From: Jiangella endophytica
Lineage (GTDB): Bacteria > Actinomycetota > Actinomycetes > Jiangellales > Jiangellaceae
DNA length: 64,000 bases
Assembly: GCF_003427025.1 (NCBI RefSeq)
Contig: NZ_QVAI01000011.1
Coordinates: forward strand, 124,001 to 188,000
Reading direction: 5' to 3'
Both the position numbers and the translations under genes were made by a program. The notes under the pieces were generated by a model. That model was given only the letters and a program-made list of their open reading frames with translations. It had not been told where the DNA came from and did not search any database. Shown here in pieces: positions 43,085 through 52,689 of the stretch. Each line of letters starts with the position of its first letter. The stretch's first letter is position 1.

Positions 43085-44203
43085 CTATCCGCCGAGCCCA
43101 TCGGCGAAGGTGAGCAGGTCGGCGGCGAGCAGGCCGGGCGCCTCGAGCGCGGCGAAATGGCCGCCGCACGGCAGGTCGGTCCAGCGCTCCAGCCGGCACA
43201 TCCGCTCGACCCACGACCGCGGCGGATCCTCCCGGAACCCGCGCTCGCGACCGAACCGGGCGACGGCGGCCGGCACCTCGACCCGCAGTCCGGGCGGCAG
43301 CAGCGCCGTACCGGCGGCCCGGTTGTCGGCGTAGTCGAGCACGGACGTCTCGATGGTGCCGGTCGCCCACCACCAGGTCAGCAGCTCGGGCAGCGCGTCG
43401 CGGCCGGCCCGGGCGGCGACCGTCGGGCCGAGGGCGGGGTCGGTCCAGGCGGCCCACTTGTCGAGCACCCACGCGGCCAGGCCGGCGGGCGAGTCGAGCA
43501 GCGCCGGCACGAGCGCGCCGGGCCGGGTCGACTGGATCTCCTTGTAGCCGTTCTCGCCGCGCCACCAGGCCTCGAAGCGGTCGAGATAGTCGCGCTCCCG
43601 CGGCGTGGGCGGGTCGTCCGGATCCGGCGACGGGCCGAGGTCGAGGTTGGACAGGTGCAGACCGGCGAGCAGCTCGGGCCGGTCCAGCGCCAGCCAGGTC
43701 GCGGCCGCCGAGCCGAAGTCCGTCCCGTGCGCGACGAACCGGCCGTACCCGAGCGTCGTCATCGCCTCCGCCAGCAGCCCGGCGGTGTCGCGGGTCGTCC
43801 ACCGTCCGGCCGGCCGCGTGGACAGCCCGTACCCGGGCAGCGACGCGACGACGACGGTGCGCGGCGCGAGCAGCGGGACCAGCCGCTCGAACTCCAGGAA
43901 GCTGCTCGGCCAGCCGTGCAGCAGGAGCAGCGGCGGCCGCTCGTCGCCGTCGTGCAGCGCGACGTGGAGCTCGGTGGTGCCGGCCCGGACCAGCAGGTGC
44001 CGGGCCCGGTTGACGCGCGCCTCGGCGGCCGGCCAGTCGAAGCCGCCTGCCCACCACTCGCACAGGTCGCGCAGCTCATCGGTCCGCGGGCCGAGCGCGT
44101 CGTCGCCGGACTCCCGCCGCGGCCAGCGGGTCGCCCGGAGCCGCTCGGCGAGCCCGTCGAGCACGGGCCGGCCGACCGCGATCGTCGTCGGCTCGAGGTC
44201 CAC
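43085..44203 (-). CDS. Epoxide hydrolase-family alpha/beta hydrolase
   Basis: A 372-residue hydrolase with the epoxide hydrolase N-terminal domain (LAERLRATRWP and WAGGFDWPAAEARVNRARHLLV, about residues 18-75), then LLLLHGWPSSFLEFERLVPLL, nucleophile elbow VAHGTDFGSAAATWLAL with the aspartate of HGTDFG as likely nucleophile, and C-terminal GGHFAALEAPGLL with the catalytic histidine. It would open epoxides to diols. GTG 44203 follows a minus-strand TAGGCT by six bases, so the message is probably leaderless. It is divergent from an ArsR regulator. Confidence 0.88.
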   Translation of the reverse strand: MDLEPTTIAVGRPVLDGLAERLRATRWPRRESGDDALGPRTDELRDLCEWWAGGFDWPAAEARVNRARHLLVRAGTTELHVALHDGDERPPLLLLHGWPSSFLEFERLVPLLAPRTVVVASLPGYGLSTRPAGRWTTRDTAGLLAEAMTTLGYGRFVAHGTDFGSAAATWLALDRPELLAGLHLSNLDLGPSPDPDDPPTPRERDYLDRFEAWWRGENGYKEIQSTRPGALVPALLDSPAGLAAWVLDKWAAWTDPALGPTVAARAGRDALPELLTWWWATGTIETSVLDYADNRAAGTALLPPGLRVEVPAAVARFGRERGFREDPPRSWVERMCRLERWTDLPCGGHFAALEAPGLLAADLLTFADGLGG

Positions 44204-44209
44204 GGCCTC

Positions 44210-44261
44210 AGCCTAGCTATATCTACTTGCATGTATATATGTATCGATGTATGTTCGAGCC
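44210..44261. promoter_or_regulatory. AT-rich divergent control region of epoxide hydrolase and ArsR genes
   Basis: Minus-strand TAGGCT (44210-44215) lies six bases from the hydrolase GTG; plus-strand TATGTT (44250-44255) lies six bases from the ArsR ATG. Between them is a strongly A/T-rich segment, including CATGTATATATGTATC (44230-44245), nearly self-complementary, which is a likely ArsR operator. Confidence 0.55.
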
Positions 44262-44597
44262 ATGGACGAACTGCTGCAGCACCGGCTGAGCGTCATCGCG
44301 GAACCGAACCGGTTCCGCATCGTGGAGCTGCTGCGGTCCGGTCCGCTCAGCGTCGGCGCCATCGTCGACGCTCTCGAACTGGCGCAGCCGCACGTGTCGC
44401 GGCACCTGCGGCTGCTGGCCGACGCCGGCGTCGTCGACGTGACGCGGCAGGCCCAGCAGCGCATCTACCGGCTGCGGCCGGAGCCGCTGCGCGACATCGG
44501 CACCTGGGCGCAGAGCTTCGCCGTCCTGTGGACCGAGCGGCTCGACCGCCTCGGCGACTTCCTCGACGACACCGACCAGAACGGAGACCGCTCGTGA
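44262..44597 (+). CDS. ArsR/SmtB-family transcriptional regulator
   Basis: A 111-residue winged-helix repressor. The fold is LSVIAEPNRFRIVELLRSGPLSVGAIVDALELAQPHVSRHLRLLADAGVVDVTRQAQQRIYRL, without metal-binding cysteines, so it is not a classical metal sensor and fits the SdpR-like group commonly paired with AHSA1 proteins. ATG 44262 is preferred over an upstream ATG at 44247 because TATGTT precedes it by six bases and the family alignment begins there. Its stop overlaps the next GTG. Confidence 0.9.
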   Translation: MDELLQHRLSVIAEPNRFRIVELLRSGPLSVGAIVDALELAQPHVSRHLRLLADAGVVDVTRQAQQRIYRLRPEPLRDIGTWAQSFAVLWTERLDRLGDFLDDTDQNGDRS

Positions 44598-45082
44598 CCG
44601 CCGACGGCATCGTCATCGACGAGCAGACGAACACGCTGACCATCGCGCGGCACTACCGCGCGCCGGCCGGCCGGGTGTGGACGGCGTGGACCGATCCGGA
44701 CGCCGTCGCCCGCTGGTGGGGCCCGCACGGCTGGACCACCACCGTCGAGCGCATGGACGTCCGCCCCGGCGGCCAGTGGCGCTTCTCCATGGCCCCCGAC
44801 GACGGGTCGGCCGACCCCGTCCACATCGTCGTCACCTACCGCGAGGTGCGGCCGCACGAGCAGCTGCGCTACGTCGACCAGTTCGCCGCGGCGGACTGGA
44901 CCGTCACCGGCGACGGTGTACTGACCGACGTCGCCTTCACCGCCGACGACACCGGCACCCGGGTGACCGTCACCGCCGCGTTCGCCGACCGCGACGCCCT
45001 GCAGCAGGCCGTCGCCCTCGGCATGGCGGACGGCTACCAGGAGGCACTCGCCCGCCTCGGCACCGTCGTCGACACCCACTGA
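44594..45082 (+). CDS. SRPBCC (AHSA1-type) domain protein
   Basis: A 162-residue protein of the START/Bet v1-like AHSA1 group: LTIARHYRAPAGRVWTAWTDPDAVARWWGPHGWTTTVERMDVRPGGQWRFSM is diagnostic, and the end GMADGYQEALARLGTVV is typical. Members bind hydrophobic ligands; their roles in ArsR-linked pairs are unknown. GTG 44594 overlaps the ArsR stop as GTGA, so regulator and ligand-binding protein are made together. An alpha/beta hydrolase follows 12 bases later. Confidence 0.9.
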   Translation: MTADGIVIDEQTNTLTIARHYRAPAGRVWTAWTDPDAVARWWGPHGWTTTVERMDVRPGGQWRFSMAPDDGSADPVHIVVTYREVRPHEQLRYVDQFAAADWTVTGDGVLTDVAFTADDTGTRVTVTAAFADRDALQQAVALGMADGYQEALARLGTVVDTH

Positions 45083-45094
45083 AAGGAACTGATC

Positions 45095-45895
45095 GTGAAC
45101 ACCCTGACCTCGAAGGACGGCACCACCATCGCGTACGAGACGACCGGCTCCGGCCCCGCCGTCATCATCATCAGCACGGTCGCCGAGGACCACACCGGCG
45201 TCGCCGGCATCGCCGCCGAGCTGGCCCAGCACTTCACCGTCGTCAACTTCGACCGGCGCGGCCGCGGCGGCAGCGGCGACCCGCAGCCGTACGACCCGGC
45301 CCGCGAGATCGACGACATCGAGGCACTCATCGATACCGTCGGCGGCCGCGCGGCGCTGGTCAGCGGGTCGGGCGGCTGCGTGCTCGCGCTGGACGCCGCC
45401 AGCGCGCTCGGCCCGAAGGTCACCGGCCTCGGGCTGTTCGAGCCGCCCTTCATCGTCAGCGGCATCCGCCCGCCGTCGCCGGCAGGCTACGTCGCGCACC
45501 AGGAGGCACTGGTCGCGGCGGGCCGGCGCAGCGAGGCGGTCGAGTACTTCATGACCGAGCTGCTGCTGGTCCCGGCCGAGTGGGTCGAGGGCATGAAGCA
45601 GGACCCGTCGTGGGACGCGATGGCCGCGCTCGCGCACACCTATGCCTATGACGGGCGCATCGTGCAGGGTACGCAGGACGGCAAGCCGCTCCCCCGCGAC
45701 CGCTGGTCGATCGACGCCCCGGTCGTGGTGCTGGTCGGCGAGCACGGCGAGCCGTTCGTGCACGAGGGCGCCCACGCGCTGGCCGACGTGCTGCCGCACG
45801 TCACGGTCGAGACCCTGCCCGGCCTGGACCACTCGGCGTTCTGGATGGCGCCCGGTCCCGTCGCGGAGTCCGTCCGCGCCTTCCTGACCCGCTGA
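45095..45895 (+). CDS. Alpha/beta hydrolase
   Basis: A 266-residue hydrolase with FDRRGRGGSGDPQPYDPAREIDDIEALI, the strand-4 region common to the family, and the elbow SGSGG holding the nucleophile serine. The acid is probably in LVGEHGEP and the histidine in GLDHSAFW. It resembles the hydrolase at 24944-25753 in this motif order, suggesting paralogues. It is the third gene of the ArsR operon, with GAAAGGAA upstream of its start. Substrate unknown. A strong hairpin follows. Confidence 0.87.
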   Translation: MNTLTSKDGTTIAYETTGSGPAVIIISTVAEDHTGVAGIAAELAQHFTVVNFDRRGRGGSGDPQPYDPAREIDDIEALIDTVGGRAALVSGSGGCVLALDAASALGPKVTGLGLFEPPFIVSGIRPPSPAGYVAHQEALVAAGRRSEAVEYFMTELLLVPAEWVEGMKQDPSWDAMAALAHTYAYDGRIVQGTQDGKPLPRDRWSIDAPVVVLVGEHGEPFVHEGAHALADVLPHVTVETLPGLDHSAFWMAPGPVAESVRAFLTR

Positions 45896-45901
45896 TCGGG
45901 T

Positions 45902-45932
45902 GGGCGGCGGCTCCTTCACGGGGCCGCCGCCC
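45902..45932. terminator. Hairpin terminator between convergent genes
   Basis: GGGCGGCGGC (45902-45911) pairs perfectly with GCCGCCGCCC (45923-45932) around an 11-base loop. It lies between the ends of the hydrolase and argG, so it may serve both. There is no U-tract, as is common in actinobacteria. Confidence 0.65.
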
Positions 45933-45941
45933 CGACATCGG

Positions 45942-47940
<1,999 letters not shown>

Positions 47941-48129
47941 GACCGTGGCCCCGGCCTCAGTGAACTCCCGCACCGACCTCGCACACCGATCTCACCGTCG
48001 ACCACGACGGCGTCCCATGGCTGCCGCCGGCCTTGCTCCGCGTCACCCGTCGACCGTGCCCGAAGCCTCCCGCCGGCCTTGCCCCGGCTCCCGTGAGCCG
48101 ATGCGCCGGATGCCCTGATGCACGTCGGC

Positions 48130-48244
48130 CGACCTGTGGACCACGATGATCATCAACGATCGCATCCATCACCAGGTGTTCTCCCACTTCACCAGGTACG
48201 CAGATCTGGTGAAGCGAACAGAGTCCTCGTGATGGCTCACCAAC
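48130..48244. repeat. Nested palindromic element, copy C
   Basis: Contains GATGATCATCAACGATCGCA, then CCATCACCAGGTGTTCT (48166-48182) pairing imperfectly with the segment ending CTCGTGATGG near 48234. A perfect inner stem, CTTCACCAG (48187-48195) / CTGGTGAAG (48206-48214), is enclosed. Different bases form the inner and outer stems compared with copy B, while pairing is kept. Confidence 0.75.
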
Positions 48245-48311
48245 GGCGCCGAAGTCTCACCGTGGACGCCACCACCACCCGGCCGGCCCCGAGCCGCCGG
48301 CAAGGCCGCCG

Positions 48312-48875
48312 TCACGCGTCGGGCGACGGATCCGGGAGGGCGGGATGCTCCGTCGGGTAGAGGGCGGCGACGAACCCGAAGACGGCGTCGCCGGAGCGCG
48401 GGATCGCGCTGAACTCGCGAACCAGCTCCAGCACCTTCTCCCAGAACTCCATCCCCCGCTCCCGCGGGATGCGGGCGTGGCGGTGGATGCTCATCATCAC
48501 GTCGGCCTCGTACGCGGCCCGAGCCTCGGCCGACGCGACCGAGAGGTCGTTCTCCCAGATGACCGGGTGGTCGACCTTGCCGATGCGGAACAGCCGCGCC
48601 GTCCGGCCGTAGTAGCGCTCGTCGATGGCCCGCACCCGCCGGGTCCGGACGACGCGCAGCAGGCCGGCGTCGACCAACACTCCTACGTGGTGCGCGACGG
48701 TCGACTTGGGGCGGCCGACCGCCGCGGCCAGCTCGGTGACCGTCGCCGCGCGCTCGAGGACCAGATCGAGGAGGGTCGATCGCAGTGGGTCGGACATCGC
48801 GCGCAGCTGCGCCGGCGCCGTCACTACGGCCTGGTCGTCCAGGTCGTAGTCGGGCGTCGCGCGATCGATCGACAT
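48312..48875 (-). CDS. Winged-helix (ArsR-type) transcriptional regulator
   Basis: A 187-residue regulator. The helix-turn-helix is LRAMSDPLRSTLLDLVLERAATVTELAAAVGRPKSTVAHHVGVLVDAGLLRVVRTRRVRAI (about 23-83), as in ArsR-like HTH_20 proteins. The C-terminal half, with YYGRTARLFRIG and HARIPRERGMEFWEKVLELVREF, is helical and probably mediates dimerisation or ligand binding. It is divergent from a hydrolase gene with an inverted repeat between them, so it probably represses both. Confidence 0.88.
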   Translation of the reverse strand: MSIDRATPDYDLDDQAVVTAPAQLRAMSDPLRSTLLDLVLERAATVTELAAAVGRPKSTVAHHVGVLVDAGLLRVVRTRRVRAIDERYYGRTARLFRIGKVDHPVIWENDLSVASAEARAAYEADVMMSIHRHARIPRERGMEFWEKVLELVREFSAIPRSGDAVFGFVAALYPTEHPALPDPSPDA

Positions 48876-48901
48876 TTCCGGTCCATTCCATTAGTTTGGA
48901 T

Positions 48902-48921
48902 TGATCCGTAGATCTGGATCA
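48902..48921. promoter_or_regulatory. TGATCC-N8-GGATCA inverted repeat
   Basis: A perfect 6-base inverted repeat with an 8-base spacer (itself containing AGATCT) in the 72-base divergent gap. It probably is the operator of the winged-helix regulator, controlling the hydrolase-DinB-VOC genes. Confidence 0.5.
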
Positions 48922-48947
48922 TATCGAACCCGAGAGGGCGAACCACC

Positions 48948-49652
48948 ATGCACATCGTTCTGATCCCCGGCCTCTGGCTGGACGGCTCGTCGTGGGAGCG
49001 GGTGATCCCCGTCCTCGAGCGGGCCGGTCACACCGCACACCCACTCACCCTCCCGGGCCTGGAGTCCCGCGACGCCGACCGCTCCTCGGTCACCCTGCGG
49101 GACCACATCGACGCGGTCGTGGCGGCGATCGACGCGGTGCCCGAGGAGGACGGGAAGGTGCTGGTCGTCGGGCACTCCCTCGGCTCCGGACTCGCCTACG
49201 CCGCCGCCGACGCGCGGCCGGACCGGGTCGCCCGCACCGTGTACATCGGCGGCTTCCCGGCGACGGACGGCGAGCCGCTCGGCCGGTTCGCGGCCGAGAA
49301 CGGGGAGATCCCGCTGCCCAGCTGGGAGGACATCGGCGAGGCCGACCTCAAGGACCTCGACGACGCCGCGCGCGCCGACTTCCGCGCCCGCGCCGTCCCG
49401 TCGCCCGAGCGCGCCACCACCGACCCGATCCGGCTCACCAGCGAACGCCGCTACGACGTCCCGGTCACCGTCATCTGCCCGGAGTTCTCCGCGGCCGAGC
49501 TGCGCGCCTGGATCGACGGCGGCGAGCCGCCCGTGCAGGAGTTCACCAAGCTCCGCGAGGTCGAGTACATCGACCTGCCGACCGGGCACTGGCCGCAGTT
49601 CAGCCGTCCCGACGACCTCGGCCGGGCGATCAACGAGGCGGCGGCGAAGTGA
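48948..49652 (+). CDS. Alpha/beta hydrolase
   Basis: A 234-residue compact hydrolase: VLIPGLWLDGSSWERVIPVLERAGH is the oxyanion and helix A region, GHSLGSG the nucleophile elbow, and LPTGHWPQFSRPDDL carries the histidine. It resembles small esterases of the pheophorbidase/hydroxynitrile lyase-like group. GAGAGGG lies about 12 bases upstream of ATG 48948. It overlaps the DinB gene by four bases. Substrate unknown. Confidence 0.88.
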   Translation: MHIVLIPGLWLDGSSWERVIPVLERAGHTAHPLTLPGLESRDADRSSVTLRDHIDAVVAAIDAVPEEDGKVLVVGHSLGSGLAYAAADARPDRVARTVYIGGFPATDGEPLGRFAAENGEIPLPSWEDIGEADLKDLDDAARADFRARAVPSPERATTDPIRLTSERRYDVPVTVICPEFSAAELRAWIDGGEPPVQEFTKLREVEYIDLPTGHWPQFSRPDDLGRAINEAAAK

Positions 49653-50188
49653 CCGACGTCGACGAGCACGGCCGCCCCGAACCCCCGGTCGACGGCGACG
49701 AGCTGCGCACGCTGACCGGGTTCCTCGACTTCCAGCGCGCCACCCTGGCGTGGAAGTGCCGCGGCCTCGACGCCGCCGGCCTGAACACCACCGCCGGCGC
49801 CTCGACCATGACGCTCGGCGGGCTGCTCAAACACCTCGCCTTCGTCGAGGACGACTGGTTCACGTTCTGGCTGTTCGGCCGCGAGCGCAGCGCGCCGTGG
49901 GCCACCGTCGACTGGCCCGCCGACTACGACTGGGACTGGCACTCCGCCGCCGACGACACCCCGGAGCAGCTGTTCGCGCTGTGGGAGGAGTCGGTCGAGC
50001 GGTCCCGGGCGAACCTGGCCGAGGCCATGGCCGACGGCGGGCTGAGCCGGCTCGCCGACCGTCCCTGGCGCGACGGCCGCATTGCCAGCGTGCGCTGGAT
50101 CCTGACGCACATGATCGAGGAGTACGCGCGGCACAACGGCCACGCCGACCTCATCCGCGAGTCCGTCGACGGCAGCACCGGGGAGTGA
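49649..50188 (+). CDS. DinB-family (DUF664) protein
   Basis: A 179-residue four-helix-bundle protein. TLTGFLDFQRATLAWKCRGLDAAGLNTTAGASTMTLGGLLKHLAFVEDDWF carries the first metal histidine, and RWILTHMIEEYARHNGHADLIRESVDG the others, giving the usual three-histidine site. Family members include mycothiol-dependent transferases, but many are uncharacterised. GTG 49649 overlaps the hydrolase stop. The PCD-VOC gene follows after two bases. Confidence 0.9.
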   Translation: MTDVDEHGRPEPPVDGDELRTLTGFLDFQRATLAWKCRGLDAAGLNTTAGASTMTLGGLLKHLAFVEDDWFTFWLFGRERSAPWATVDWPADYDWDWHSAADDTPEQLFALWEESVERSRANLAEAMADGGLSRLADRPWRDGRIASVRWILTHMIEEYARHNGHADLIRESVDGSTGE

Positions 50189-50190
50189 CC

Positions 50191-50853
50191 ATGCCCGAGC
50201 CGATCACCATGCGCGCCTTCCACGCCGACGACCGCACGCGCGACTGGCGGGTCGTCGGCGACGGCGCCACCGCGGTCTTCCGCACCGGCTCGTTCGCGGC
50301 CGGCGCCCGGCTCGTCGCGACCATCGCGGCCGCGGCCGGCGCCGGGCCGCACCGTCCGGACGTCGACCTGCGGCACGACACCGTCGCCGTCCGGCTGCTC
50401 ACGGAGACGCCCGACTACATGGGCATGACGACGGACGACGTCGAGCTGGCGGTGCGGATCTCGGACCTGGCCCGCGAGCAGGGGCTCGTCGCCGACCCGT
50501 CGCTGATCCAGACGGTCCAGGTGACCATCGACGCGCTGGTCAGCGCCGACGTCATGCCGTTCTGGGCGGCGGTGCTCGGCTACGAGCGGCGCGCCGACAG
50601 CCCCGACGAGGACCTCGTCGACCCGCGCTGGCGTGGCCCGTCGATCTGGTTCCAGGACATGGACGCGCCCCGCCCGCAGCGCAATCGCTTCCACTTCGAC
50701 GTCTGGGTGCCGCCGGAGCTGGCCGAGGCGCGCGTCGAGGCCGCCCTCGCCGCCGGCGGCCGGCTGGTCCGCGACGCGTCGCCCACCTGGTGGACGCTGG
50801 CCGACGCCGAGGGCAACGAGGTCGACGTCACGTCCGCGGCCGGGCGCGACTGA
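50191..50853 (+). CDS. Pterin carbinolamine dehydratase-like domain fused to a VOC domain
   Basis: A 220-residue two-domain protein. Residues of about 10-100 match the pterin-4a-carbinolamine dehydratase fold, with GAGPHRPDVDLRHDTVAVRL and DDVELAVRISDLA. Residues of about 105-220 are a glyoxalase-like VOC domain with VTIDALVSADVMPFWAAVLGY, RNRFHFDVWVPPELAEARV and WTLADAEGNEVDV. The fusion is known in actinobacteria but its reaction is not. GGGGAG precedes ATG 50191. It ends just before a strong bidirectional hairpin. Confidence 0.85.
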   Translation: MPEPITMRAFHADDRTRDWRVVGDGATAVFRTGSFAAGARLVATIAAAAGAGPHRPDVDLRHDTVAVRLLTETPDYMGMTTDDVELAVRISDLAREQGLVADPSLIQTVQVTIDALVSADVMPFWAAVLGYERRADSPDEDLVDPRWRGPSIWFQDMDAPRPQRNRFHFDVWVPPELAEARVEAALAAGGRLVRDASPTWWTLADAEGNEVDVTSAAGRD

Positions 50854-50857
50854 CCAG

Positions 50858-50898
50858 GGCCGGCCCCTCGCGCCCGCCTGGCGCGCGAGGGGCCGGCC
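50858..50898. terminator. Strong bidirectional hairpin terminator
   Basis: A perfect 16-base stem, 50858-50873 paired with 50883-50898 (core GGCCGGCCCCTCGCGC), closes a 9-base loop. It sits between the convergent PCD-VOC and phoD genes, five bases after the first stop and 21 bases from the second. Confidence 0.85.
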
Positions 50899-50918
50899 GT
50901 CCGTGGTGCCCGGCGCGG

Positions 50919-52592
50919 TCAGCGCCGCAGGTCGGCTGCCTCGTCGACGTCGTCGACGTCGTAGACGGGGCCGGCGTCGCGGTGCGTCTGCGCCCGCAGC
51001 TGCGCCGATCGGGGCTCCTGGAACTCGACGGTGACGCCGGGCCGGCCGGCCTCGACCAGGAACTCGGCCGCCGTTCGCACCGTCGCTCCACCGGGCTGCC
51101 AGACGGTGTCGACCAGCCGCAGCGAGCTGAGCATCCGCTCAGGCGTCACGTCGCAGACCACGTAGCCGCGCTGGTTGTCGAAGTACTTCCAGTGCGGGCT
51201 CTCCTCAGCGATCGGCCGGTAGGTGTTCTGGAACGCGACCGGGTCGGAGTTGCCGCCGGACGAGATCGACGTGCCGGTGATCTCGGCGCCCACCACCGGC
51301 GACGACGGGTCGTCGAAGTCGGGGTGCAGGTCAGCGACCCAGGTGCAGTGCCGGTCCCCCGTCAGCACGACCGGGTTGGTGACGGCGTCGCTGCCGAACA
51401 CCTCGAGCAGCCGGCGACGCTGGACGCGGTAGCCGTCCCAGTTGTCGAGGTCGAACGTGTCGACCTCGCCGGCGGTGCGGTCGTTCTGCGCCCACATCAC
51501 CTGGTTGGCCAGCAGGTTCCACCGCGTCGCGCCGTCGGTGACGCCCTCGACCAGCCAGCGCTCCTGCTCGTCGCCGGTCATCGTCAGCGGCTCGGTCTCG
51601 GCCTGCTCGAGCGTGGCCGGCTGGTCCGAGCGGTACTGCCGGGTGTCGACGACGTGCAGGTCGACGAGGTCGCCGAACCGCAGCCGCCGGTAGAGCTGCA
51701 GGTCGAGGCCGCGCGGGCGGGCGCCGCGGCGCAACGGCATGTGCTCGTAGTACGCCTGGAACGCGGCCTGCCGCCGGGCCCGGAACGCCTCGGGCGTCTG
51801 GAGGTCCGGGTCCTGCGGGATCTCGTCGGCCCAGTTGTTGTCGACCTCGTGGTCGTCCCAGGTGACGATCCACGGGAAGCCGGCGTGAGCGGCCTGCAGG
51901 TTCGGGTCGGAGCGGTACTGGGCGTGCCGGTTGCGGTACTCGGCCAGCGTCATCGGCTCGCCGGTGCCCTCGTGGGTGCGGACGGTGGTGGTGCGCGGCA
52001 CCGACTCGTAGATGTAGTCGCCGAGGAACGCGACGAAGTCCAGGTCCTCACCGGCCAAGTGGTGATAGGCGGTGAAATAGCCGTCCTGCCAGTTCTGGCA
52101 GCTGGCGAACGCGAACCGGACGGCGGCGACGGACCCCGCCGGTGCCGTCCTCGTGCGGCCGACCGGCGAGATCCGGCCGCCGGCCCGGAAGCGGTAGGCG
52201 TAGTCGGCGCCGGCACGCAGGCCGCCGACCTCGACGTGAACGCTGTGGCCCTGCTGCGGCAGCGCGATGGTCCGGCCGCGGCGCACGACCCGTGCGAACG
52301 TGTCGTCCTCGGCGACCTCCCACTCGACGGGGAACGGGCGATCCGGCATGCCGCCGCCGTTCAGCGGATCCGGCGCGAGCCGCGTCCACAGGACGACGCC
52401 GTCCGGCAGCGGGTCGCCCGAGGCGACCCCGAGCGAGAAGACACCGTCGGGCAGCGTGCCGCCGGTGCCGGGCGGCGCCGCATGAGCGCCGTCGACGCGG
52501 ATGAGGCCGGGGACGGAGGCGGCCGCGGCGGTCGCGCCGAGACCGGTGACGAAGTGACGACGGGACAGGGGACGCTGGGGGGAGACATCCAT
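50919..52592 (-). CDS. phoD: PhoD-type alkaline phosphatase (Tat-exported)
   Basis: A 557-residue secreted phosphodi/monoesterase. The N-terminus SRRHFVTGLGATAAAAS is a twin-arginine signal. The PhoD_N domain (about 48-140, SLGVASGDPLPDGVVLWTRLAP) is followed by the metallophosphatase core with FASCQNWQDGYFTAYHHLA, FLGDYIYE, WDDHEVDNNWAD and VVLTGDRHCTWVADL, which supply the metal ligands. PhoD enzymes use calcium and iron to release phosphate outside the cell and are usually under PhoP control. A possible PHO-like repeat lies upstream. Confidence 0.93.
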   Translation of the reverse strand: MDVSPQRPLSRRHFVTGLGATAAAASVPGLIRVDGAHAAPPGTGGTLPDGVFSLGVASGDPLPDGVVLWTRLAPDPLNGGGMPDRPFPVEWEVAEDDTFARVVRRGRTIALPQQGHSVHVEVGGLRAGADYAYRFRAGGRISPVGRTRTAPAGSVAAVRFAFASCQNWQDGYFTAYHHLAGEDLDFVAFLGDYIYESVPRTTTVRTHEGTGEPMTLAEYRNRHAQYRSDPNLQAAHAGFPWIVTWDDHEVDNNWADEIPQDPDLQTPEAFRARRQAAFQAYYEHMPLRRGARPRGLDLQLYRRLRFGDLVDLHVVDTRQYRSDQPATLEQAETEPLTMTGDEQERWLVEGVTDGATRWNLLANQVMWAQNDRTAGEVDTFDLDNWDGYRVQRRRLLEVFGSDAVTNPVVLTGDRHCTWVADLHPDFDDPSSPVVGAEITGTSISSGGNSDPVAFQNTYRPIAEESPHWKYFDNQRGYVVCDVTPERMLSSLRLVDTVWQPGGATVRTAAEFLVEAGRPGVTVEFQEPRSAQLRAQTHRDAGPVYDVDDVDEAADLRR

Positions 52593-52610
52593 GGACTCAC
52601 GCTTCCCGCG

Positions 52611-52643
52611 GGGGTTAACGGAGAGTATGACAGGAAGTGACCG
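52611..52643 (-). promoter_or_regulatory. Candidate PHO-box-like direct repeats before phoD
   Basis: Read on the minus strand, GGTCACTT, GTCATAC and GTTAACC follow each other at 10-12-base spacing just upstream of phoD. PhoP sites in actinobacteria are 11-base direct repeats of GTTCACC, so the match is suggestive but irregular. CATACT inside it could be a -10. Confidence 0.3.
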
Positions 52644-52689
52644 TCCGCTGAACGTCGCCGCGAGTCAGGTCGCGTCAGCGACACCGAGG

